From Pseudodesulfovibrio aespoeensis Aspo-2 (GTDB lineage: Bacteria; Desulfobacterota; Desulfovibrionia; Desulfovibrionales; Desulfovibrionaceae): a stretch of DNA of 64,000 nt. The notes under the pieces are model-generated. The model was not told where the DNA came from and searched no databases. It was given only the letters and a program-made list of their open reading frames with translations. Below are positions 50,642 through 62,276 of the stretch, piece by piece; position 1 is the stretch's first letter, and each line of letters opens with the position of its first letter. Location: NCBI RefSeq assembly GCF_000176915.2, contig NC_014844.1, forward strand, positions 1,240,001 to 1,304,000, read 5' to 3'. The position numbers and the translations under genes were made by a program.

Positions 50642-53600
50642 ATGATGCTGCCTGCAATGAACTCGCGCCTGCGCTCAATGTACTTTCTCCTGTTCTTCAT
50701 GAGCATGGCACTTACACTTGCCGGGTGCTCTTCTGAAAATCAGACCCCGAAGGTTGTGGATGGTGTCATTGATTTGTCTTCGTGGGATTTCAATGCCAGC
50801 GGACCGGTGCGGCTTTTCGGTGACTGGGAATTTGGGTGGACAGACGCTGACCCAGTGAGTTTTGCGAACAACACCGGAAAAAAAGATTATTTCTCCGTTC
50901 CGCACCTGTGGCATGGGCGAACCGCCGCGGGGGTGGAATTGTCTCCCACGGGGAGTGCGGTTTACCGTCTGCAGATTCGCATGCCGAACAACCATCCTGA
51001 ACAGATGGCTGTGTTGGTGGCTGGGAGCATGTCAGTCTGTGAGATTTGGATCAATGGTTCAAGAATGGCGGCCAGTGGGGTGGTCGGTTCTGATGCACAG
51101 ACTGAAGAGCCCAGAGCACACTATGTAATTGCAGAGTCGCCGAAGCCCACGCGGCTTATGGAAATCATGCTTCTGGTTTCCAATCACCACAATGTGCAGG
51201 GCGGGTTGAACGGCGACGTATTGCTTGGTTCGTCTCAACAAATTGACGAATTTTACAGCACACCCAGACTGCTTGGGGCGAGCATGGCCGGAGCTTTGTT
51301 TTGCCTGAGCATTCTCCACATCGTCCTTTTCTATATGCGCCGTTCGAGCAAGGAAAATCTGTATTTCGGGCTGTTCAGCCTGTTCTGGTGCATGGCGATC
51401 CTCTTCAGCCCGTCTTCCGGTTTTTTGATGACGGTTTTCGCCCCGTCAATTCCATGGGGGTGGTACATAAACCTTTCCCTCTTGCCCTATGGGGTGACAA
51501 TCCCGTTGATGCTGCTGTTTTACCACAGTTTGTTTCCCAAAAAATACGGAAAGGCCGTAGAGCGGGTGTATTTGGGCATCGCCTTGGCATACATGATCTA
51601 TATTCTTCTGACTCCGCCCAATGCGTATGATGTAGTCCTTCTCATCTATTGCATCATGAGCGGGATTGCTCTTTTGTACATGTTTGTATGTTACTCTATA
51701 GACTTGCTGCACAAGGAGAAGGGTGTTTCCATACTTTTGTTAGGGTATCTGGCCCTTGGGCTCGCGGAACTGGATGACATGTTTTTTGACCTGAATATTA
51801 TTGATGTCGCATCTCTCCGTCCAGTGGGAGTGCTTTTCTTCATTTTCTCATATGCGTTTTACCTCGCATTCCGTTTTTCCACCGCACTCACCAAGACGGA
51901 AATTCTTTCCAAAGAGTTGGAGCAGAAGAACATTCGCCTTCTACAACTTGACAAGCTGAAAGATGAATTCCTGGCCAACACCACACACGAGCTGAAGACG
52001 CCTCTTGCCGGCATGGTCGGCATTGCGGAATCCCTGGTTGCCGGAACCGCAGGCGGAGTGTCCAGGACCGTCGCTGCCCATCTGAATGTCATCGCGCATA
52101 GCGGGAAACGCCTTTCCAAGCTTATCAATGATGTGTTGGATTTGTCTCGATTGAAGAATCAGGACATTGCCCTGAGATTGGAGGTAGTGAATCTCTACGC
52201 TTCGGCGCAACGCGTTTTGGCTTTGGCCCAGGCATTGAACCGAGGAGGAAAAACAATACTTGCCAATGATGTCCCGGCAGATTTTCCAGATGTCGTGGCT
52301 GACCCTGATCGTCTTGAGCAAGTGTTGTTCAATTTGATCGGAAACAGTCTCAAGTCAACGGCGAGTGGGCGCATTTCGATTGCAGCGACCAATTTGGGTG
52401 ACCGGGTCGAAATCGCTGTCACAGACACAGGATGTGGAATAGCCGCTGAGGATCAGGCAAGAATCTTCAATGCCTATGAGCAAGGGTCGTATTCCAGCGC
52501 CGGCGGTACCGGGCTGGGACTCTCCATTTCCCGCTATCTTGTTGAACTGCACGGTGGCGTGCTTGATGTTAAGTCAGAAATGGGGGTGGGGAGCAGCTTT
52601 TATTTCACGCTTCCCCTGGCAGTAGGTTGTGCGTTGGATCTGGTTGAGCACTCCGTCCATTCAAGCACCCCTTCCACACCTTCTCTGATCCCAAGAGGAA
52701 CACCTTTGACCGAGGACTTGCCTCCTGTCATTCCCGCTGATCTCTTGCTGCGCGATACGGGGGTTGCCGGCGGAAAATATCAAGTGCTGGTGGTGGACGA
52801 CGAACCGGTTAATTTGCAGGTTGTTGCAGCTATATTGAATATTGAAGGGATCTCCTTCCGCACTGCCGCAAATGGTGCAATGGCCTTGCGCATGCTTGAG
52901 GACGGCGATCAACCGGACATGGTTTTGCTTGATGTGATGATGCCTGACATGAGCGGCTATGCCGTCTGCCGGGAGTTGCGCAAGACATATCAGGCTTCAG
53001 TCCTGCCCATAGTCCTGCTGACAGTGAAGAACCGTGTTGAAGATATTGTGGAAGGGTTTTCTGCCGGAGCCAATGACTATCTCACCAAGCCATTTGCCAG
53101 GGAAGAACTCGGGGCTCGTGTGGCACTTCAGATCAAACTGAAGGCGGCATACGAGATTTTGGAAGAGAATCTTGAACTCAAACGCGAATTGGATCTGCGC
53201 AGGAAAACAGAGAGTGGCCTTCGCTTCATGCAGGCGCGTTTGGCCAAGATTCTCGATTCTCTGGACGATGCAATTGTTGGCGTGAATGTGAGCAGTGAAA
53301 TCGCCTTTTGCAATCAATCGTTCAGAACTCTTGTCGGAGGAGACGGTGATTCCCTCCTCGGACATCCTTTGACATCCATCATGGTTGCCCCTGAAGAACA
53401 GTGTGCAGCAGAGCTTCTGGGTTTCGTAGCAGGCGCGTCCGACAGAGACGGAAGTCCGGTACTGTTTGACACGGTTTCTCTTGTTTCCGGTGGTGAGAGT
53501 TTCGATACCTCCATTTGGTGCAACGTGGTTGAGCTTGAGGAAGAGACACTGTGTTTGTTGTCTGTGTACTCTGCAAAAGCATGGAATACAGATGGTGGTG

Positions 53601-54094
53601 GGGTTCTTTCTTCGAAATTGATCCGCGAGTTGAGCGAAGACCGACAGCGGTTTCTGCGTTTGGAAGAGACGATGCTCTCGCTGGATTCGAGTGATTTCGA
53701 AAGTCGGCAGCAAGTGTTGGAGAATGTGAAGGCAATCGATGAACTTTTGACAGGTCTTTGTTCACGGCTTGGCTCTCACACCAATATGCAGACTAAACGT
53801 TCCATGTCTGTCACTGTCGTGAAGCTGGCCGTGGACTGTTGGACAGCTTCGACCGGCACTGCCAAGGCAGACATGGCTGAACAGTCCGGCTTGTGGAATG
53901 TGTATATGGAACGGGATGGATATTTCAGAACTCAAACGCTGGACAAGTATCTTGACCCAGAGCTGCTCCCCCAAAAACCCCGTTGGCAGAAAGTGCTGGC
54001 TACTGCTGATTTTGTCCTCGCCAACTGCGAGGAAGACTCACCATGTCGGCGCGAGCTTGAAGAGGCCACAGCAGATTTCCGGGCTCTTTTCTGA
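50642..54094 (+). CDS. Lipobox-bearing 7TMR-DISM hybrid histidine kinase
   Basis: An 1150-residue sensor. The N-terminus has a signal with lipobox LAGC (Cys29). A periplasmic 7TMR-DISM extracellular domain (about 40-190; LFGDWEFGW and YRLQIRMPNN) is followed by seven membrane helices (about 210-415), a coiled coil and a kinase core with H-box FLANTTHELKTPLAGMVGI, N-box NLIGNSLKS and G-box GGTGLGLSIS. A receiver (VLVVDDEPVN, Asp in MVLLDVMMPDMSG, Lys in LTKPF) and a PAS-like region follow, then a ~160-residue tail ending DFRALF that I do not recognise. No partner regulator is adjacent. Confidence 0.9.
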   Translation: MMLPAMNSRLRSMYFLLFFMSMALTLAGCSSENQTPKVVDGVIDLSSWDFNASGPVRLFGDWEFGWTDADPVSFANNTGKKDYFSVPHLWHGRTAAGVELSPTGSAVYRLQIRMPNNHPEQMAVLVAGSMSVCEIWINGSRMAASGVVGSDAQTEEPRAHYVIAESPKPTRLMEIMLLVSNHHNVQGGLNGDVLLGSSQQIDEFYSTPRLLGASMAGALFCLSILHIVLFYMRRSSKENLYFGLFSLFWCMAILFSPSSGFLMTVFAPSIPWGWYINLSLLPYGVTIPLMLLFYHSLFPKKYGKAVERVYLGIALAYMIYILLTPPNAYDVVLLIYCIMSGIALLYMFVCYSIDLLHKEKGVSILLLGYLALGLAELDDMFFDLNIIDVASLRPVGVLFFIFSYAFYLAFRFSTALTKTEILSKELEQKNIRLLQLDKLKDEFLANTTHELKTPLAGMVGIAESLVAGTAGGVSRTVAAHLNVIAHSGKRLSKLINDVLDLSRLKNQDIALRLEVVNLYASAQRVLALAQALNRGGKTILANDVPADFPDVVADPDRLEQVLFNLIGNSLKSTASGRISIAATNLGDRVEIAVTDTGCGIAAEDQARIFNAYEQGSYSSAGGTGLGLSISRYLVELHGGVLDVKSEMGVGSSFYFTLPLAVGCALDLVEHSVHSSTPSTPSLIPRGTPLTEDLPPVIPADLLLRDTGVAGGKYQVLVVDDEPVNLQVVAAILNIEGISFRTAANGAMALRMLEDGDQPDMVLLDVMMPDMSGYAVCRELRKTYQASVLPIVLLTVKNRVEDIVEGFSAGANDYLTKPFAREELGARVALQIKLKAAYEILEENLELKRELDLRRKTESGLRFMQARLAKILDSLDDAIVGVNVSSEIAFCNQSFRTLVGGDGDSLLGHPLTSIMVAPEEQCAAELLGFVAGASDRDGSPVLFDTVSLVSGGESFDTSIWCNVVELEEETLCLLSVYSAKAWNTDGGGVLSSKLIRELSEDRQRFLRLEETMLSLDSSDFESRQQVLENVKAIDELLTGLCSRLGSHTNMQTKRSMSVTVVKLAVDCWTASTGTAKADMAEQSGLWNVYMERDGYFRTQTLDKYLDPELLPQKPRWQKVLATADFVLANCEEDSPCRRELEEATADFRALF

Positions 54095-54327
54095 TAGTCT
54101 TGATGTATAGAGAGTCTTCAAACTGATTGAGCGAGAGCCAGAGGGGCCAGATGTTGGCCGCAGTGGCGGAGAAGTTGGTCATGTGCACTGCCCTTTGGTG
54201 GAATGTCTGCTATCAATACCGGTTGGCTGATTGTGTCCCCTCCATGCGAGGTCCGGGGCAAGGGTTTATTCCCTTGAATGAAGCCAAGCCGCGCATAAGA
54301 AACGCGGGAGCGTCAACCCGGCTGTGT

Positions 54328-54366
54328 GTGGCCAACTGGCCACATGGGCCCACTGGTTTGTGGGCC
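54328..54366. terminator. Tandem hairpins between convergent genes
   Basis: GTGGCC-AACT-GGCCAC (54328-54343) and GGCCCAC-TGGTTT-GTGGGCC (54347-54366) lie between the 7TMR kinase (plus) and the NtrC-type regulator (minus). No U-tract follows on either side, so they are only probable terminators. Confidence 0.4.
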
Positions 54367-54371
54367 GGACA

Positions 54372-55769
54372 TCAGCCCTGTCCCCTGCTCCTGGTGGCTA
54401 TTCCTGCCAGTCCGAGATGACGGTAGATGCTCGGCACACTTAGGCCAGAGAGCTGGCTGGCTCTGGTCACGTCGTGATCGCAGACCTCCATTAGGTGCCG
54501 GAAGTAGGCTTGGTCGCGCACGGCCTTGTATGTCGCATAGGCGAGAACGGGACCGTCCTCCTTGGGGGCGGGTGTCTTGACAACGGGCTTGCGTCTGCCT
54601 CGGTCCAGGGAGGACATGCGGACATGGCTGGGCAGGTGTTTGGGGTACAGTGCGGGGTCCTGGTCGGCCTCGATCACCGCCGCCTCCATGACATTGCCGA
54701 GTTCGCGCACGTTCCCCGGCCAGGGGTACGCGGTTAGGATGGAGGTCAGTTGTTTGGAGAGCTTCTTGGGTGGCAGGGCGTAGCGGTGGCATGAACGCTT
54801 GGCGAAATAGGCCGCGAGGTGGATCAGATCGTTGCCGCGCTCGCGAAGGGGGGGCAGAGAGATTTCCACCGTGCGTAGCCGGAAGAGCAGATCGTTGCGG
54901 AAGGTTCCTGCCCTGGTCATGGCCTCCAGGTCGCGATTGGTAGCGGCTACGAGGCGAAAATCGCTCTCTTGTTCCCGCCCGGACCCCACTGAGCGGAAAC
55001 GGCGCTCCTGAAGCACACGCAGGAAGGATTTCTGCAACGAGGCGGGCAGCTCGCCGACCTCGTCCAGGAAGAGCGTGCCGCCGTCAGCCTCGGCCACAAG
55101 GCCCTTGTGGTTGATGTGAGCGCCAGTGAAGGCACCTTTGACGTGGCCGTAGAGGATGCTTTCAAGCAGGCTCTCGGTCAGGTTCGAGCAGTCCACCACC
55201 ACAAAGGGCGCACCCTTGCGCTGGCTGTTGGCGTGGATGGCGTGAGCGGCCAGTTCCTTGCCTACTCCGGTTTCGCCAAGAAGAAGGACGCTGGCTTCAC
55301 TGCCCGCCGCTCGGGCGAGGAGTTGCTTGGCCCGCTGCATGGCTGGATCGTCGCCGATGATGCCGCAGGCGTCGAAGGCTGGCCGGGGCGCGGCAGTGGC
55401 GCACCGGTCCTCCCGATAGCCCAGAGCGCTGGTCAGCGAAGCTCGTATGCTGGACGGGGATGCGGGTTTTCTGATGTAGTCCCAGGCTCCGCTGGCCAGA
55501 GTCTCCTGCGCCCCAAAGCTGTCGAGCTGTCCCGTGAGCACGATGATCTCCGGCTGGCCCGGGGTGGCCGTCAGATCGTTGATGGCCTTGTGGCCGTCCC
55601 CGTCGGGCAGGTGAAGGTCGAGGTAGATGACATCGACTCCGGTTTGCGCCAGGGCGATGCCTGATGCCAGGTTTTCGGCCATGGCGACCTCGTGGCCCAT
55701 GTCGTCGAAGCACCGGAAGAGGCTGCTGCGGATGAGTTCGTCGTCGTCGATTACGAGTATTCTGGCCAT
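54372..55769 (-). CDS. NtrC-family sigma-54-dependent response regulator
   Basis: A 465-residue regulator: receiver (Asp51 in VIYLDLHLPDGDG, Lys in YIRKPASPSS), AAA+ domain with Walker A GETGVGKE, GAFTGA loop (HVKGAFTGAHINHKG) and normal Walker B LFLDEVGEL, and a Fis-type helix-turn-helix (DVTRASQLSGLSVPSIYRHL). It is intact in contrast to the 1707-3152 activator. It lies eight bases after a PAS kinase and opposite a sigma-54-like promoter (57934) for the ligase/transport operon, its likely target. Confidence 0.92.
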   Translation of the reverse strand: MARILVIDDDELIRSSLFRCFDDMGHEVAMAENLASGIALAQTGVDVIYLDLHLPDGDGHKAINDLTATPGQPEIIVLTGQLDSFGAQETLASGAWDYIRKPASPSSIRASLTSALGYREDRCATAAPRPAFDACGIIGDDPAMQRAKQLLARAAGSEASVLLLGETGVGKELAAHAIHANSQRKGAPFVVVDCSNLTESLLESILYGHVKGAFTGAHINHKGLVAEADGGTLFLDEVGELPASLQKSFLRVLQERRFRSVGSGREQESDFRLVAATNRDLEAMTRAGTFRNDLLFRLRTVEISLPPLRERGNDLIHLAAYFAKRSCHRYALPPKKLSKQLTSILTAYPWPGNVRELGNVMEAAVIEADQDPALYPKHLPSHVRMSSLDRGRRKPVVKTPAPKEDGPVLAYATYKAVRDQAYFRHLMEVCDHDVTRASQLSGLSVPSIYRHLGLAGIATRSRGQG

Positions 55770-55777
55770 GGAGTTCC

Positions 55778-57694
<1,917 letters not shown>

Positions 57695-57877
57695 GCACCG
57701 TAATATTAGGCCCATATTCGCTGATTTTCAATAGCAAAATACAACCAATCAATAGGCTGTTTTTAAAGAGCATTTTACTATAACCCTGCCTGTGTGTCAT
57801 TCTATTTTTTAATAAAATGATTCTCGAATATTATAAACGAGAGGCCTGCGTCGGGAGCCCGCGAAGTGGCGTCCATC

Positions 57878-57925
57878 GACAATATTGTCACAAATGATTG
57901 TATTTAAACGACTTTTTATAAAAAG
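57878..57925. promoter_or_regulatory. Palindromes, candidate NtrC-type activator sites
   Basis: GACAATATTGTC (57878-57889) and CTTTTTATAAAAAG (57912-57925) are perfect palindromes just upstream of the sigma-54-like promoter; TCTCG/CGAGA (57822-57842) is a third inverted repeat. Together with the promoter they fill the 322-base divergent gap. Confidence 0.4.
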
Positions 57926-57933
57926 GCCAAAGG

Positions 57934-57948
57934 TGGCACGACAATTGA
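57934..57948 (+). promoter_or_regulatory. Sigma-54-like promoter of the ligase/transport operon
   Basis: TGGCACGACAATTGA matches TGGCACG-N4-TTGC perfectly except the last base (A instead of C at -12). It lies 90 bases before the ligase start. The mismatch at -12 could lower basal binding. Confidence 0.55.
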
Positions 57949-58037
57949 TAGTGATGATAAAATTGCGATTATGATAATTTCCAATAAAAGACCATGGCAA
58001 AAAGTTCTGATATTGCCAAAAAAAGGAAGATTCGCCC

Positions 58038-59414
58038 ATGAGCCTGCCAAAAACCCAGTCCATTGACAGCATCGAAAAGCAAATCAGGGATCATGACATT
58101 CATTTTGTCCGTTTCGAACAGTCCGACCTGCACGGGGTATCCCGCAGCAAGACCGTCCCGGTCGGCTTTTTCATGGATTATATGAAGAACGGACTGAATT
58201 TCTACGGCGGTCTGTTGGGCCTGGACATCCAGTCCATGGTCCCCAAGGGCACGGGGTATGCCGAGGAAGTGGCCTTTGAGGACCACTGCACCGTGCCGGA
58301 CCTGTCCACCTTCACCGTGCTGCCCTGGGTGCCCAACACGGCCAACATCACGGTGGACCCCTACTGGTACGACGGCAGGCCCGCCATGGCCTCGCCCCGG
58401 CTGCTGCTCAGGAAGATCATCGATGCCTTTGACGCCATGGGCTACATCTGCCGCCTGGGCTACGAGTTCGAGTTCTATGTGCTCGACCGAGAGACGCGCA
58501 AGCCCGTGTACGGCGGCCAGCCCATCTTCGTGACCCTCAAGAACAACTTCGACATCAACTACACCTATGACCTGATGCGCAAGATGGATCAGGCTGGTGT
58601 GCGCATCATCACCCAGAATTCGGAGCACGGGCCGGGCCAGCAGGAGATCAACCTGCACTACCAGGACGGCCTGGCCGCGGCGGACACCGCTTTCCTCTAC
58701 AAAATGGGGGCCAAGGAAATTTCGCTCCAGCACGGGTACATCGCCACCTGGCTGACCAAGCCTTTCATCGATTCCAGCGCGTCAGGCTCGCACTTTCACA
58801 TCAGCCTCATCGACAAGAAGACCGGGAAGAACGCCTTCAACGACCCTGAGGGCGAGTTCGGCCTGTCGCCACTGGCCCGGAACTTTCTGGCCGGCATGCT
58901 CAAGCATGCCCGCGCCAACTCGGTGTTCACCGCGCCGACCATCAACTGCTACAAGCGCTACCGCGTCAACTCCTTTGCCCCGCACAGCGCCACCTGGGGC
59001 ATGGAAAACCGCACCGTGGGCATCCGGCTCAAGGGATGTCGGGGCGAGAGCACCCATTTCGAAAACCGCCTGGCCTGCGGCGGCACTAATCCGTATCTGC
59101 TGGCCCTGAGCACCCTGGCCTCCGGGCTCGAGGGCATCCGCTCGGCCCCGGAGCTGCCCGCCCCGGTCACGGGCATCGCCTACGAGCGCGACGACCTGCC
59201 AAGGCTGCCCTTCACCCTGGACGAGGCCATCGAGGCCTTTGAGCAGGACACCGAGCTGCACTCGGTCCTGGACCCGGAATTCATCAAGCTGGTCCTGGCA
59301 GTGAAGAAATTCGAGGTGGAGACAGCCAAGGCGCAGTTCGAGGACTACGGAACCCCGGAATTCAACAACCGGGTCGACCCCTGGGAATGGGACTACTTCC
59401 TGGAACTGATCTAG
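58038..59414 (+). CDS. Glutamine-synthetase-family gamma-glutamyl ligase
   Basis: A 458-residue GS-fold ligase. Visible landmarks are LHGVSRSKTVPV in the N-terminal beta-grasp part, the metal-ligand strand YEFEFYVLD, EHGPGQQEINLHY, the SASGSHFHISL metal and ammonia-site region, and ENRTVGIRLKG near the ATP/Arg loop. The C-terminal end (WEWDYFLELI) is that of GlnA-like ligases that make gamma-glutamyl amides (PuuA, IpuC types) rather than of GSI, and the Tyr-adenylylation segment is absent. AGGAAG precedes the ATG. Beside a transporter and an amidohydrolase-like gene, the amine acceptor is likely imported; its identity is unknown. Confidence 0.88.
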   Translation: MSLPKTQSIDSIEKQIRDHDIHFVRFEQSDLHGVSRSKTVPVGFFMDYMKNGLNFYGGLLGLDIQSMVPKGTGYAEEVAFEDHCTVPDLSTFTVLPWVPNTANITVDPYWYDGRPAMASPRLLLRKIIDAFDAMGYICRLGYEFEFYVLDRETRKPVYGGQPIFVTLKNNFDINYTYDLMRKMDQAGVRIITQNSEHGPGQQEINLHYQDGLAAADTAFLYKMGAKEISLQHGYIATWLTKPFIDSSASGSHFHISLIDKKTGKNAFNDPEGEFGLSPLARNFLAGMLKHARANSVFTAPTINCYKRYRVNSFAPHSATWGMENRTVGIRLKGCRGESTHFENRLACGGTNPYLLALSTLASGLEGIRSAPELPAPVTGIAYERDDLPRLPFTLDEAIEAFEQDTELHSVLDPEFIKLVLAVKKFEVETAKAQFEDYGTPEFNNRVDPWEWDYFLELI

Positions 59415-59460
59415 GCGCGGTCTCCTCCCGAATAACAGCGTCCAACCGACAGGAGAAAAC

Positions 59461-60594
59461 ATGTCCGTCGCAATCCCGGTCGTCGAGCTGGCCGGATCAC
59501 CATACGAGGTCGGCCTGGGCCATGGCCGGGCCATGAAGGACCGGATCGTGTCGCTGGCCGCCTCCATCACCGGGGTGCACCAGGAGAACAACGCCCTGCT
59601 CAAGGTCGAGCGTGAGTCCCTGGTGGCCTTCTCCATGAAGAACCTGGGGTTTATGGAAAAATTCTCACCCGATCTGGTCCTTGAGATGCGCGGCATCGCC
59701 GACGGCGCGGGCATCCCCTTTGAGGACGTGGTCTACCTGAACAGCTTTCTCGAACTTGAGGAGCTTCGCGCCCCTGGGCTGGGCGCGCGCCTGCTGCCCG
59801 ATTCCCTGTGGGGATGCACCACCTTCAACGTCATGCAGGACGCGGGCCTTGGTGGTCGCGCCTTCATCGGCCAGACCTATGACATGGAGAAATACTACGG
59901 CCAGTATCTCTGCCTGCTGCGGATCACTCCACAGAACGGCCCGGCCATGCTGGTGATCACCTTCAGCGGCCTGCTCGGGGTCTGCGGCATGAACGCGCGT
60001 GGGATCGGCGCGGTCATTAACAAGGTGGCGGCCACGGATGCTCGCCACGGCGTGATCTATCCCTTTGTCATGCGCAAGGCCCTGGCAGCCGAGCGGGTGG
60101 GGGACGCCCTGGGGGCCATGATCTTTTCCCCGCGCGCCTCGGGCATCAACTACCAGCTGGCCGGGCAGGGGGTGGCTTTTTGCGCCGAGACCTCGGCCAC
60201 CCGCTACCAGCTGCTCCCCATCGACGGGGCCATGGCTCACACCAACCACTTCGTGGGCGACGAGATGCGCCGCTTCGAGACCCCCAACTGGCTCAGCCAC
60301 GGCGGTTCCATGGTCCGCAAGCAGGTGGCCGACGCCTTCCTGTCGCGAAACCGGGGGAGCCTGGATCTTGAAAAGCTCAAGGAGCTGACCAGGGACCACA
60401 CCAATCACCCGCGCTGCGTCTGCGCCCACGGCTTTCCGGGTGAGCCGGATACCACGGCCTTTCAGACGGTGTTCGGCGTGGTCATGGACCCCGAGGCAGG
60501 CGTCATGGAGCTGTGTCCCGGCAATCCTTGTGAAAACGGCTATGAACGCCACTTTTTGGAGCGGCGGCCATGTTCTGACGGTGTCAGCTTTTGA
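59461..60594 (+). CDS. C45-type peptidase / acyl-CoA:6-APA acyltransferase-like Ntn hydrolase
   Basis: A 377-residue protein of the C45 family (acyl-CoA:6-aminopenicillanate acyltransferase relatives). The family's N-terminal VELAGSPYEVGLGHGRAMKD is present and the likely catalytic Cys is Cys119 in LWGCTTFNV, which is exposed as the new N-terminus after self-cleavage in this family. Other matches are GLLGVCGMNARGIGAVINKV and MAHTNHFVG. There is no signal peptide, so it is cytoplasmic. It probably forms or cleaves an amide bond, which complements the ligase upstream (47-base gap). Substrate unknown. Confidence 0.87.
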   Translation: MSVAIPVVELAGSPYEVGLGHGRAMKDRIVSLAASITGVHQENNALLKVERESLVAFSMKNLGFMEKFSPDLVLEMRGIADGAGIPFEDVVYLNSFLELEELRAPGLGARLLPDSLWGCTTFNVMQDAGLGGRAFIGQTYDMEKYYGQYLCLLRITPQNGPAMLVITFSGLLGVCGMNARGIGAVINKVAATDARHGVIYPFVMRKALAAERVGDALGAMIFSPRASGINYQLAGQGVAFCAETSATRYQLLPIDGAMAHTNHFVGDEMRRFETPNWLSHGGSMVRKQVADAFLSRNRGSLDLEKLKELTRDHTNHPRCVCAHGFPGEPDTTAFQTVFGVVMDPEAGVMELCPGNPCENGYERHFLERRPCSDGVSF

Positions 60595-60631
60595 ATATAT
60601 TTGGATAACTGTCTACCAAATGAGGTGTTTT

Positions 60632-62200
60632 ATGGAAATCAGGAATGGTAATGTTGAAAGTGCGTTGAAGGAGTATGACGCCGGTGGCATGTCCCGCCGG
60701 GATTTTCTCAGGAAGATGTCGATCCTGGGCATCTCGGCCGTGGTGGCCAACGCCGTGGCCGTGTCCCCGCTGGGCGCGCTCAATGCGTTCGCGTCCATGA
60801 AAGGGGCCGAGGACCGCGCCTGGGAACTGGCCAAGGTCGCCGCCGCCAAGGCAAAGAAAAAGACCCTGACCCTGCTCATCCCCACCGGGTCCATCGGCAA
60901 CATGACCCCCTATGTGGACAAGTGGAAGAACGAGCTTGGCATCACCCTGGAATTCATCGAGGAGCCCGACGAGGTCATCCACACCAAGGGCATGCAGGAG
61001 GCGGTGGCCAAGACGGGCCGCTACGACGTGATGATGCCGACAGCCATGTCGTACCCGGACTGGATCGACTCCGGCGTCATCTACGACCTGACCGAGTGGA
61101 CCGAGAAGTACGACCCGGAGCTCTTCAACAAGGAATATGGCGTGGTCTTCCCGGCCAGCCACCATGCCCAGCTCTACAATGGCCGCGTAGCCGGCCTGCT
61201 CAACGACGGCGACCAGATCACGCTTTTGTGCCGGGACGACAAGCTCAAGGACGCGGCCAAGGTCAAGGCGTTCGAGGACAAGTTTGGCCGCAAGCTCGCC
61301 GTGCCCGACACCTGGGCCGAGTACCGCGACCTGGCCGAGTTCATGCACGACCCGGCCAACGGGTTTTACGGCAGCCTCGAATACCGCTCGCCGTACTATG
61401 TCAAGTGGATGTTCATGCAGCGTCTCGTCTCAAAGGGCGTGCTCTATTTCGACGGCGACATGAACCCCACTTTCAACTCCGACGAAGGTGTCCAGGTGCT
61501 CGAAGAGATGCTGGCAATGAACGAGTTCCTGCATCCCGATGCCTTCAGCTTCACCTGGTCCTCCAACTACAACGCCTTTGGCCGGGGCGAAGGCTTCATG
61601 AACATCGTCTGGCCCTCTGGCTTCAAGTACTCCAAGGCCCCGTCCACCGGTCCGGCCACCACCGGCAAGATCGCGGCCACGGTCATGCCCGCCGACTTCA
61701 CCAAGGACGGCACCAAGGTCTACGCGGGCCTGTTCTGTTGGGGCTACGGCTACGCGGTCTCCAAATACTCCGAAAACCCGGAGCTGGCCTACGCCTATTC
61801 CCAGTGGATGACCTCGCCCACCATCTCGGCCGACGCCATCCCGTACCTGGGCGGCTATTCCGACCCCTACCGCGTCAATCACATGCTCGCGCCCACGCAG
61901 CGGTTGATCGACACCTACTCCCCGGAATACCTCAAGACCCTGTACGACAACATGGTCAACACCGTGCCCGATTTCTGCCTGCCCGGCGGATTCGAGTATC
62001 AGGACGCCCTGGACAAGCAGGTGCACGCCTGCATGACCGGCGCCAAAAAGCCCAAGGACGCCCTGGCCGCAGCGGCCCACTCCTTTGAGCGCATCACCCG
62101 CCGCATCGGCAAGGACAAGGTCCGCAGCGCCTGGATATCCCTGGCCAAGAACCTGGCCGAGCCCATCAGGAAGGCCAGCGGCGCGGACAAGTGGAGCTGA
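60632..62200 (+). CDS. ABC transporter substrate-binding protein (Tat-exported)
   Basis: A 522-residue extracellular solute-binding protein. After a ~20-residue lead it has a twin-arginine signal (MSRRDFLRKMSILGISAVVA). The mature part is of the sugar/spermidine-type family 1 fold (GSIGNMTPYVDKWKNELGI, RYDVMMPTAMSYPDWIDSG, YGYAVSKYSENPELAYAYSQ). Start at 60632 has GAGGTG just upstream; the ATG at 60620 lacks one, and the longer frame overlaps the previous gene. It supplies the two permeases downstream. The family alone does not tell sugar, polyamine or other amine. Confidence 0.9.
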   Translation: MEIRNGNVESALKEYDAGGMSRRDFLRKMSILGISAVVANAVAVSPLGALNAFASMKGAEDRAWELAKVAAAKAKKKTLTLLIPTGSIGNMTPYVDKWKNELGITLEFIEEPDEVIHTKGMQEAVAKTGRYDVMMPTAMSYPDWIDSGVIYDLTEWTEKYDPELFNKEYGVVFPASHHAQLYNGRVAGLLNDGDQITLLCRDDKLKDAAKVKAFEDKFGRKLAVPDTWAEYRDLAEFMHDPANGFYGSLEYRSPYYVKWMFMQRLVSKGVLYFDGDMNPTFNSDEGVQVLEEMLAMNEFLHPDAFSFTWSSNYNAFGRGEGFMNIVWPSGFKYSKAPSTGPATTGKIAATVMPADFTKDGTKVYAGLFCWGYGYAVSKYSENPELAYAYSQWMTSPTISADAIPYLGGYSDPYRVNHMLAPTQRLIDTYSPEYLKTLYDNMVNTVPDFCLPGGFEYQDALDKQVHACMTGAKKPKDALAAAAHSFERITRRIGKDKVRSAWISLAKNLAEPIRKASGADKWS

Positions 62201-62276
62201 ACCGACTGACAATCCACCGCCGCACCGGGCGCACCGCGCGCCCGGTGACGGCGGCATGAACCCCGTAAAGGATCAC

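Noticed and set aside
54150-54200. Plus-strand resemblance to the 5' half of tRNA-Leu (GCAGTGGCGGAG..GTTGGT), which could have been the other end of the island
   Set aside because: The following bases do not fold into anticodon and T arms, and the strand is opposite to that of the relic at 36710-36731.
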